A program made the translations under genes and the position numbers. DNA of 64,000 nt from Sipunculus nudus (Eukaryota; Annelida; Sipuncula; Golfingiida; Sipunculidae). The notes beneath the pieces were generated by a model that was given only the letters and a program-made list of their open reading frames with translations, ran no database searches and had not been told where the DNA came from. Shown in pieces: positions 24,967 through 35,200 of the stretch (within the stretch, counting starts at the first letter, position 1; every line of letters starts with the position of its first letter). The stretch lies in NCBI GenBank assembly GCA_026874595.1, contig CM049316.1, positions 46,019,695 through 46,083,694 of the forward strand. Direction: 5' to 3'.

Positions 24967-25781
24967 TGTTACAGGTGCTCTTTTTATTGTGTGACACGGG
25001 CGTAACTCGTGTTGTAGTTGCACTCTCAGTTTAATCCGTATTGGTTGAACTCTCGTTGTCATGCCAGCTTGGGGCTTTCTCGCCTGGCCGAGCCGGGTCG
25101 GGCTCACGTGTGGACCCTGGTATGTAGAGACACAGCGATGTTCTTCTAGATGATTCCTGTAACGCGTGTTAACTGTGTATCATGTTAGATCCTTTAGACT
25201 GTTCGAGAAGTGGAAAATTCTCGGCTTGGGACAAGAAGTTATAAATAGGGGGATGTGTTTTAAAGCAGAGTGAGGTGAGAGAACATTCCAGCGGACACAG
25301 ACGTGTTAATGTCCTTTTATCCAGTGCTTCAGGGATTCTACTATTACTAACTCTATACAATTTAATGCTGCCTGCCTCAAGTTTACTTTCTGGATTGTTG
25401 CAAGAGCTTTACATTGGACTGTTATTCTCCGAGAGGATTTGTGTGGACTTTTCATCCGGCATATTCATTTAAAAGGACTTATCATTGTGACAGGGGTGGT
25501 ATCCAGGTACTGTGCACTTTGTTTATTTTACTGTGTGATTGTATTGATTTGTTGTTGTACAGCTGTTATACTGTGTAATTGTATTGATTTAGTGAATTGT
25601 AATGTTAGTGTTGTTTTAAGAATAAATTATAGTTATTTGTTAACAAAAAAACACTGACTTCTTTATTCATTCCCTAGACATTTCACGCTGCCTAGTTTCA
25701 CAGAATCTGATTTTTTTATCTCCTTGACAAAATTTGTGTTCATCACGCACGCGTGATCTGTTGATATTAGGTTCCGTAACA
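24967..25781 (+). mobile_element. Solo LTR of an LTR retrotransposon
   Basis: This 815-bp unit begins TGTTAC and ends GTAACA, the inverted TG...CA termini of an LTR, and is flanked by CACC on both sides (24963-24966 and 25782-25785). Inside, in the right order, are a TATA box (TATAAATA, 25240-25247) and a polyadenylation signal (AATAAA, 25621-25626), as expected for U3-R-U5. No gag or pol sequence and no primer binding site follow, so only recombined single-LTR DNA remains. The superfamily cannot be told from this. Confidence 0.75.
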
Positions 25782-26600
25782 CACCTCATGGAAGAAAACT
25801 AGGGGGTCGCAAAAAATCCCTGATGGGGGGGGGGGGGGTCACTTTCAGGCCCCTTGACTAAAATCTTTTCTATGAAATTTGCTGATGTAAAATTCATTAC
25901 AACATATTAAAAAAAAACGTAGCCATTGAACGCATTTCTAATTTATTGCATGCATGTACATGGCCATATACACGATCCAGCTAAAATGGGCCTATATCAT
26001 TACTTATGTACAGTTTTAAAGTTTTGCACCGTTTGCGACTATAGTTTAAATATGGTATCTGTTTCTCCGTCAGTCACTTTTTCCATCGTTTTTCTTTAGG
26101 ATGCCTAAGTCATGGTCATTAAAATTCTCATGTCATATTGCGTTTGCCACAAGAGAATCCTGTTGTTTTCAACGGTTCTATGGCCATCCGCAAGGGGCGT
26201 TACAGTTTCAAAAGTATGACATACGTTCTTTTGCGATTTCTCAATTACTATAAAAGGAATCCAGAATGAAACTAAGATTATTTGGCCTTCATTCTGAGAG
26301 TGAGACCCCCATTCTGCCGTAGTTTGCTGTAATTTGCTACGTCCTGCTTTATGAGTATCACAAGAATAGATGTGCATGTACAAACCAAAGTGTAAATCCC
26401 ATATTTATGGTTACCGTTGTCATATCCTGCGAAACGTCCAATTTGGGAGGAGACACAATCATATGCATTCAATAATTCAGATAACATACAGGGAAATTTA
26501 CCAATTTACTGAGCTATAATCTATAATTATCCGCCTTAGAATTAATTAATCACGCAAAATATTTAAAGGCTTATCTGGTTTAATTTTTTAACTGATCAGC

Positions 26601-26603
<3 letters not shown>

Positions 26604-26651
<48 letters not shown>

Positions 26652-26657
26652 TATATA
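26604..26657. repeat. (TA)n microsatellite
   Basis: This pure to near-pure TA run lies directly left of a Tigger-like element. Confidence 0.95.
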
Positions 26658-27949
26658 TAGTGAAACCTGTCTAAAGCGGACAGTCAAGGGACTCAATCAT
26701 TTTGTCCTTAATAGTGAGGTGTCCTTATTAGGCAGGTTGACCTTGGTTGATAACTGAGGGATTATAAATAAAGACAACGAACAGCTGCAAGAACGTGATT
26801 ATTGTATTATATCAGATTTCATGTATATGTACAAGATATCCATGCACACATCATGCATTCAATATTCATATACAAACTGTGATTATTTTTACTTATCTCA
26901 AGTAGTGAACAATATAAGGAGAAAAGTCGATGAAGACAACCGTTAAAACAATGTTCATATACTCGCGTACGCTCTTTATCGCTGAATCACATAGTCGAAT
27001 AAGCTTGACATTCTCAGATAGCATATGCTCCCGCCCAGGAGTACGTGCGGTGCCACCTGGCGGAATTGCCTAAAACTCTCCTAGTTCAGCTGTCGAAATG
27101 CGATAATCTCAAAGATAATGACGAAGTTTAGAATGCGAAGATTTTAATGGCTGCGAACCTGGGAACATTTTTATAGGTGAATGTAGCTTTAGCCTAAAAT
27201 AAACTTTCTTTGATGGTGGTTGTTTGGTTTGATTTGCTTTAAGGTCGAAGGCACCCGAGATTAAACGAACCCCGGGGAGCTTGTGCACGGCGGCATGGTA
27301 CAAACAGCTAAGGACCGAGCAGATGTTTGACACTGAGCAGATCAGTTTGAGATATACTGAGCAAAACCGATAAATTAAAATCAAACAGCCTGCTATAACA
27401 AAGTGGCTAATTTGACAATTAGATATTTCGTGGTGAGATCAAGGACGAATGTAGAATCTGTAGCCGTTTAATCAATTTATTGACCCCGCGGTCGAGCGAA
27501 AAATATGCAGCCTCGCAACGTCTGAATGATCAACCGTGGAATAAAGTGACACGATGTTTAACGCTTCATATTTGCTGTGTTTAACTTATGAGCTCATCAC
27601 ACCGTGACATGAGCACGGACACGCATTAAGGTAACAACTTGGGATTGCATAATCCTTTGTGTTCCAGTCCCGGGAACAGCAACAGTACCGGTGGTCTTTA
27701 ATGTTGCCCGGTGCGAGTGATCAGTGTCCGCCGGAGGTGGCGTATCGTGTCCGCATTTGTCAGGTTCATTTACTCTTAGAATATTGGTTTGAGTTGAAAT
27801 CTGCTGTCCGCTGTCCGCAGTAGTGAGGTGTCCGCCTTAAAGAGGTTCCGCTTATACATAACATATAGGGAATTTTGAAGGGACTTAACTATCTTGTCCG
27901 TTATATCCAGTTGTGAGCCTTAGTGAGGTGTCCGTTAGACAAGTTTTCA

Positions 27950-27952
<3 letters not shown>
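26658..27952. mobile_element. Non-autonomous Tigger/pogo-like element (~1.3 kb)
   Basis: The left end (AGTGAAACCTGTCTAAAGCG and GACA) and the right end read inverted (CAGTGAAAACTTGTCTAACG and GACA) form ~24-bp imperfect terminal inverted repeats. Both ends are flanked by TA, and in fact by TA microsatellites. Subterminal text on both sides repeats 'GTGAGGTGTCC'. No transposase is encoded. TA target choice and CAGT...ACTG ends fit the pogo/Tigger branch of Tc1-mariner. Confidence 0.75.

Positions 27953-28003
<51 letters not shown>
27953..28003. repeat. (TA)n microsatellite
   Basis: This TA run is immediately right of the Tigger-like element. Confidence 0.95.
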
Positions 28004-28006
<3 letters not shown>

Positions 28007-28303
28007 TATCGACCACTTCGGTTTTGACTCGTTGTATGAAGCTCAACCCCAATTTAACAATTTGTTTTATGGTCATTTTCTGTACTATATGATAGCTTGA
28101 CGATATATCGAACGTTGGACTCCGGGAAAGCTATTATTTTCACATTTGCCTTTAAGTCCCTTAAACGACTATAAATCATTTGTTTTTCATCATAGGGAAG
28201 TAATTTTGTGATATACATTTCTTGTTTTTTTTTTTTTTTTTGTTATCCAGGTATCCATAGGAACGAATTGTTGACGCTCTTATTTTATAAATATATATAT
28301 ATA

Positions 28304-29559
28304 GAGAGAGAGAGAGAGAGCGCCGTATTTCCGAATGCCGAATTTCCGAAAATTCGTTTTTAAGAAAATTAAAATGGGGAACCGAAAATTTATTCGTATT
28401 TTCGAAATATATTTCAAGTATGTATAATACCTGAAATGAATATTTGTAATTACGAGTCCCAAGGCCTGCAGTCATGTGTTTAAGCCCAGTGGTGACCCTA
28501 ATTAATTAGTTCTGGGCCGATGTTGTCGCCGGGGCAAAGGTATGAAAACTACAGCTATCCCCGCAACGCTCGGCTCCCTGTACCCCTAGCAAGCGACTGA
28601 GCAGTGTGTGTTATCAACCATATCTGGTTTGTACACAAGCAAGCATAGTTCGTTGGCTTGGGATAGGATGTAAGGTAAAATAACTGAGCAGTTTACTCGC
28701 ATTAGCATTGGTGAGGTATCATTCATTAAACTCTTATGCTCGAGCAGGTTTAGGTGCGAGGCCATAGCATGCGGGTCTGGCCATACAATAGGGCAATTCA
28801 ATCCCAAGAGTAATTGTGTCATCTACTTAAACTAGTTGTTATTCAGCTCATTCATCATTTTACTTTTACTGTCAAGAAGAACACAACTCAAACACGATCG
28901 TCTGGCTGTCATTTATCAGAGATATGAAGCTAAAGAAGATAAAACGGACGGCGTTAGCTTTGACGACAAGCTGACAATCCTTGGACAGCTCGACCGTGGT
29001 GACATGCCTGCACTCATCGCAAGCGATTTCAACATTGGCAGGTCCACTGTTACCGATATAAAAAACAGCAAAGAGAAACTTGTCGAATACAAGATGAAGT
29101 CGCCTGATACCCCTGAATCAAGGAAACGTAAACACGTACATGCGGACTGTGGCCGACGAGAAGCTTATATTGTATTGCCTTATATTCGTTTTACACGTGT
29201 CTCATAGGCGCCGCCTGTTGACTATCAAAGAAACTAACAAACAAGAGTTCACCTTTGGCGATGTCCTTTGACCTTTCCCTCTGGTGAATTTGATGTAAAA
29301 AGGCCACGCACGTATCCTAAAGCAGGTTAGACTGATCTTTGCCAATTATGCTCAGCATATTCAAATATCTTTTATATGTCCCGGTCATCAATTACGAAGA
29401 TCGAAAAGAAAACCCGTGTTCCTCGGGTAAAATTGCATAAGGTTAATTATTAACTGTCCTACGAACTTGCCGCTAGACCCTTGTCCGCACTTTCGAATGT
29501 TCGTATTTACGAACAAAAGGCTTGTCCCCCGACGCTTTCGGAAAAACGGCGCTCTACTG
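28304..29559 (+). mobile_element. Tigger/pogo-like element with decayed transposase, inserted in a TA tract
   Basis: The left end has GAGCGCCGTATTTCCGAA (28318 onward) behind an expanded GA run. The right end has the inverted counterpart ending CGGCGCTCTACTG followed by TA (29547-29559). The interior carries a CENP-B-type transposase N-terminus. The boundaries are confirmed by an intact duplicate of the flanking DNA at about 29599-29740 that lacks the insertion. Confidence 0.75.
28920..29180 (+). pseudogene. Transposase N-terminal fragment, CENP-B/Tigger helix-turn-helix
   Basis: The peptide includes VSFDDKLTILGQLDRGDMPA followed by LIASDFNIGRSTVTDIKNSK and EKLVEY. This matches the 'eEKleIl.rlerGes...iAref.vgrSTvsdIkknkekI' pattern of the CENP-B N-terminal DNA-binding domain found in Tigger/pogo transposases. 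After SRKRK the frame breaks: the family-typical MRT...DEKL continuation is found in the next frame (near 29139). No DDE catalytic core follows, so it is a dead fragment. Confidence 0.75.
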
Positions 29560-29666
29560 TATTATAATACATAACCTACATTTACTACATGTGATATATA
29601 ATTTTGTGATATACATTACTTTATTTTGTTATCAAGGGATCCATAGGAACGAATTGTTGACGCTCT

Positions 29667-29673
<7 letters not shown>

Positions 29674-29702
<29 letters not shown>
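29674..29702. repeat. (TA)n microsatellite in the empty Tigger site
   Basis: This TA run corresponds to the tract split by the Tigger element in the duplicated copy at 28.3 kb. Confidence 0.9.
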
Positions 29703-29708
<6 letters not shown>

Positions 29709-31030
29709 ACATAACCTACATTTACTACATGTGATATAAACAAAGTTATAATGGTGTACGCTTCTTATAAATCTTTTGGTAATAATTGATTTCTAATGAA
29801 CATATGTTTGTAAACAACATCTGTGATAAGACATTCTGCTCAACATCTTAATCTCATTAGGACCACTATGGAAATCCGTTTTTTTTTTAGCAAACTGTTT
29901 AGTGTTATCCAAGTAGCATAGGCCTATCAAGCTGGCAAAAAGTATCCGTACGCCGCACCGCATAAATGAACACAGTCTTTCTTATTTCAAGATTTTGCGA
30001 GATTTTAGCCGCGTCCCCGTCCACATCGGCACACATATATACGTCATTATCTTCCCAGAATAAGACAAAAGCAACATGCCGTTTACCGATTTGCTGTGTG
30101 ATTTGCTGGCCATGATTTTTAAAGTGCAGGCGAATACCCGTTGTTTCAAGTTACAAAAAAATATGATATATATATTTTTTTTGTTTCAGTGGATTTCAAT
30201 TGATTTTATTTGATCTCAATCGATATAGAGAAATTATTCCCAATCTGCGATACAAATATAAATGGTATAAAATATACTATTTTAAAATATAATATTAATG
30301 ATATAAATGGTCTTTATTGTATGTTTTGTTGACTTATCTTGGAAACAATTAATATTCATAATAATGATAATTAATAGTATACTTCTCTGTTGCAATATAA
30401 CTCGTAAAAAAATTAATTAATATTCCTATATCAATAACCAAAGGCTTGCCGAAAGAGATTGGTTTTAAAGTTAGTTAGGGCCTGGAATTTTCTTAGTTTA
30501 GTTCAGCGACATCCTGTTGAGGTATATGGTGTACAAGCCATAGTGTTCGGATTAATTCTAGTATAGGTAGAACTAGATTTGCACGCCTTTTCTAACAGTA
30601 CGCCTTTTTCGAAGTCAGACAAAAAGTGAAGTTATCATGTTGGGAAAAATAAGAAAAGGTTCATTTCGCAAAAAAGTGGACAATTGCCGTAAAATAATGT
30701 CTACGGGGGTTAATTGTTCACTGAATCATTATATGTTGATAAGGATGAAATATTTATTTATAGCCATATTTTCTCAGGACCAGCTCTATGTTGGTTGTTC
30801 AAGTGTTGGTAACCCCAAAAGTCTCTAAAAGTTGTCTTTGCTCCAAATTGGAAAACTCAGAATGTTGTTATTGTTGTATATAAATGAGTTCTCATTTGAA
30901 CTATTTGGGTACTGGTATATTATTTATGCTTATTTCAATAGAGGCCGTTCATTTGTACCTCCAAGTCTTTGGTGTTTTTTAGAGCATTTTCCTCTCTTTC
31001 CCCCGGGCAACGCCGGGTTACTCTGTTAGA

Positions 31031-31039
31031 GTATATATG

Positions 31040-31083
<44 letters not shown>
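31031..31083. repeat. (TA)n-(GT)n compound microsatellite
   Basis: A TATATGTATATA run passes into about 14 GT units. Confidence 0.95.
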
Positions 31084-31084
<1 letters not shown>

Positions 31085-31390
31085 CGGTTTATATATAGAA
31101 ATTTCGTTGCCACACCATGGACTGAGTACATTCTGTCGATTATCAATAGAATGTGTGCAATCTATGATCAAATTCATGGAATGTGCACAGTGCATGCATG
31201 CATGGCCAGGGTCATGGAATACATGTACGTCTAAATCCATCAATATATTTCAGAAAATGAAAGAGACTGACCTTCTACAGCATTATATACAGCTAGTTTA
31301 TTAATATGATAAAGAAATATAGCTGTTATAGGCCAATAAATAATCTTTTTGAAAAAAAAATGTACACACGTAAACAGGTTACACCAAAAA

Positions 31391-31500
31391 CAGGGGCGTA
31401 GCCAGGATTGAGGAAGGGGAGGGGGCCATGATCAGTGGCGGATCCCGAAATTCGAAAACGGGGCTGGGGGGGGGGGGGGGGGGGAGGGTAGAGGCGCTTA
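31391..31500. mobile_element. Fragment(s) of hAT-like MITE
   Basis: CAGGGGCGTAGCCAGG at 31391 and GTGGCGGATCCC near 31436 resemble the CAGGGGCGGATCCAGG terminus of the two complete elements and are followed by the same poly-G-rich interior. No matching far end or target duplication was found. Confidence 0.4.
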
Positions 31501-32183
31501 TATGCATGTAATGGTACCATGAAAACTGTTATATATACAAGTATATATATGTATATTATTATTATAATTATTATTATTACTATATTGTGACTTACAGATT
31601 AAATTTTCAATACGTATTCAATCCGTTTTTGTTTAGGCAGTATATGTAAAACGGTAACTAAAACCCAGACCCCATGAAAAATTTATTATTCTTAGAACTC
31701 TCCTGGTAATTTCCCGAGAAATTTAGCAGAAAGGTATCTACAGACGTATTTTATATCATATTTGGTTATAAAAAAAAACATAAAAATGTCTGTTTTGCAA
31801 CACAATTTGATAATTTTTTTCTTGGGTCAGGCACAGGAAGAAGATTTCCATGATATTGTATGTGGGTATGTGTGTGTGTGTGTGAATTGCGCTGTGCGTC
31901 CGACTATTTGAGAATTGGCGCTATATAAATACTATATTATTAGGCCTATTATTATTTTTATAATTAACATTTTCGGACCCTGCTAACAAACTGCTATTTC
32001 TGGTCAGCGAAATAATACCTACTTTGCACACGGCACTACGGTATTCAGTGCGGTCCTGGCTGTAGTTCCGCCGGTGAGAATCGCATGGAAATCTGACGCA
32101 ACAGCTGAAAACTTGGTTGTGTAGTTCTTACTTGGACATTTATATTTTTATTGTCCCATCCTTCATAAAATCACTACAGCATC

Positions 32184-32201
32184 ATGACGGAGGAAGAGCC
32201 G
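32184..32201 (+). CDS. EIF2S2: EIF2S2 coding exon 1
   Basis: It encodes MTEEEP and ends at the consensus donor CCG|GTAAGT, phase 0. Upstream, CACTACAG|CATC just before the ATG could itself be an acceptor, with CCG|GTGAGA near 32073 as a donor, so a small 5' UTR intron is possible. Confidence 0.9.
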
Positions 32202-35200
32202 GTAAGTAAATTTGTCAGTCCAAACACAAATAAAATACAAAGCTGAAAGACGTTTTTAGAATCTGTTAAATGTAACATGTTGCCCACGACGGCATGATCG
32301 CATGCAGCCCTTGCAGGCCGTCACTCCGTCCGTGCCTTGCGCTAATGTGAAAATTATAAATTTATCCTTACTAAGCCTGCATTGCTGAATGCTGATCAGT
32401 TTTATATTTCACTTACCTAGAGTTTTATTCAGAAAAAATTGAAATAAATAAATAAATGTGTTAGTGTATGACTTAATGATTAATGGGAGCCACTATAGAA
32501 TGCGGGCTTCGCTTCTATTGAGGAAAATATAAATAAAACTGCCTCCTCTCATTCCCTATTTTAACTCCTACTTTTCCCTGTAGATGTCCCTACACTGAAC
32601 TCTTCTAATATTAACAACTACTAAGCATCAGAAGTCGCCTGAATCGGGAATCGAACCTACGATCTCTAGACTAGGAGCCCTACATGCTACTAAGTTAACC
32701 GTGAATACGAGATACCGGCAGGAGCGAGTTTTGTTCATTTATATCTGCGATTGAAGGGCCATCCATCGAGAAAATGGGAAACCATTTATTATTTGAACAG
32801 GAAAATTAAGCTTTAGGTGGGGGCTCCGCCCCCACGTCCCCGTTCAGACGGGGAACCTAGGTTCCCCGGACCCCTCCTCCTCTAATATAATAAACTCCAG
32901 TTATGAGCAAAATTAAATATGGAAATTCTCAGAAAAATAATTTGTATAGGCTTTTTTCAGGAAAAAATTTATTATGCGACACCCGTTGTGCATAAGGTAC
33001 CAGCGGTAGGTTGAAGCCCGGTTTCTATAGTTCTGCCGATTAATGTTATTATAGTCCCTCCCAGTACCCGTGTCCGCATGTTTTTCTGGGATAATTATTT
33101 TTAGAATATTCTTTAAAAATGCCCTTTGGCCTGAAGTAGGTAAACAGATATTCCGCCGATTTTTTGTAAAGTAGTTATATATCATGAAGCACGTATTTAC
33201 TTTGCGACTCTTTTGCGTTATTCATGCTTAAATACAACGGATGGGGTCTTCCCGGCACTACTGGACAGTACATTCCTCGATGTTACACTTTCCATGTCTA
33301 TGCCTATGGCTTTGTTTGGTGTTTGTTAGACAACAGTGACGTCACAGTGATTGGTTGGGTGTCACCTTCAATTGACTGACGTCATAAGTTTGACTGGCTT
33401 GTTTATTATCAGTTCTCAGGCATGGAATAAGTCATAAACGCTGTAGCTTGTTTTGTAATATTTTGGATTATTTGTCTCATACAAAATCAAAGCAAGGTAA
33501 GGCATTACTTTTTACACAGGTAGTTGGCGGAATAGCTCGTGCAACCTAGGGACAAGAAAGGTTTACACTGATTTTTACTTGTTTAAAAAATTATCCCTGA
33601 AAAACATGCGGACATGGGTACTGGGACAGACGGACTATAATGTTAATGAATTTTCACAAACCATTTTAGGGGATGATTCACTTTAGTCTACAGTATTTTG
33701 CTCAGCTGACTGAAAGTCATCTGAGCTATAGGGATCACTCTTTGTCAATTGTCCATTAACCAAGCCACCAAGAGTGACTATAAAATATTAGATATATCTG
33801 AGAGTACATTTTAAAGTCACCATCCCATTTATGCACTTGGGTGGGATTCAAAGCTCAGTATGATCTGTGTCAATAAAAGGGAGATAACCCCTCAGTTATT
33901 GGAGGATCTCATTTTTAAAGACTAAATCCTGTAATGATATATAAGCTTATTGCATAAAGTCCCTGCTTAATTAAGTCTATAACTCTTATAAAATGAGAAC
34001 AGTACACAAAATATTGTTGCTGCTACATAAACATTCTGTTTCTGTCATGGCTGATATGAGCAGTACGACCCATATCTTCTTAGACCAAGATACACAGTAA
34101 CTTAAGAAAAATGAACTTAAAAGTTGCAAATATGTTGCAGTTGTATTGAAAATAAGATACTTTTGCTATGGTGAAGAAGTTTTAATGTCACCCCATCCGT
34201 GAAACTGAAAATAAAACTGCCTTTTCCGGAAAATACGATTGTATTGTAATCAAATACCACTTATCTCTATATATGGGGAGGCGAAGAAACAGTCGTCCGT
34301 TCATGGTCCAGAAGTATTGCCGCTACAGGCGGCTACCATTAACCAGGCACAATACCTGGAATCTTCTAACTGGACATTCAGAGAGGTCCATGAAAAATCT
34401 CTTTGGAAACCTAAACTGAAATCTGTTACCCATATCCTCTGAGCTATGGGACTCAAGCTTACCCCCCAACCCCACCCCCCAAGAATAAATAAAAAATTTG
34501 ATACAAAAGCTCCAGTATTTGAACAACCAATGCATTGTTCACCATGATTCTTTGCATGCATATTCATCATGGAGTGTTAGATCATGTCCTGCAGACTGGT
34601 GGTGCCACCTGGAATTTTCTCAATTTTTACACATTTTATACACCCCTCATATGACAGGAGTAATATATATGGTATATCCAACTTCTGTCCATTAACTTTT
34701 AAGTGTTGCCATGATAACTTACCAGGGCTTTGATGGACTTTCGCGAAACTTATCATAAGTCATTACCAACATATTATCTCGCCCGAGATCCATTATGGGC
34801 AATGTCCACGCATATTTAATAAGGTCACTGGTCACTAGGCTTTTTTGTGGCATTGCAGTGATTACTTACAAAGTATATTAAAGATTTTGATAAAACTCAT
34901 CAGAAAAGTTAATCAATAAAATATCTCGCCTAAGTTTGGATATGAGCGAAATCCATGCGTATTTAATGAGGTCAGAGGTCACCGCATTTTGAAGGTACCT
35001 TTGTGACTTACAAAAATCTTGTTCATTTACATGAAACTCATTATACATATTTACCAATAGAGTTTCTCACCTGAACTGCTTTCTACTCAAAATTCACGCA
35101 TACAGTACTTGATGGGGTCAGAGGTCACCAGATACATGACAGGTGCATTGTGCACATTTGGGATGCTCTTTGTTTTCTCTATTTTGAGACCTTCAGAGAT

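Larger units (their letters stand above)
28203..29745. repeat. Tandem duplication of the Tigger insertion site (filled copy plus empty copy)
   Basis: The stretch TTTTGTGATATACATT...GGAACGAATTGTTGACGC...TTATTTTATA occurs at 28203-28303 and 29602-29700. ATTATAATACATAACCTACA and beyond occurs at 29560-29600 and 29701-29740. The order is A, Tigger element, B, A', B'. A'-B' is the uninterrupted version. Confidence 0.8.
29746..32180. other. Intergenic region upstream of EIF2S2
   Basis: No gene is supported. It holds a TA plus (GT)n microsatellite at 31031-31083, a (GT)n run near 31866-31885, a hAT-like fragment at about 31391 and a poly-G run at 31467-31482. Confidence 0.5.
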
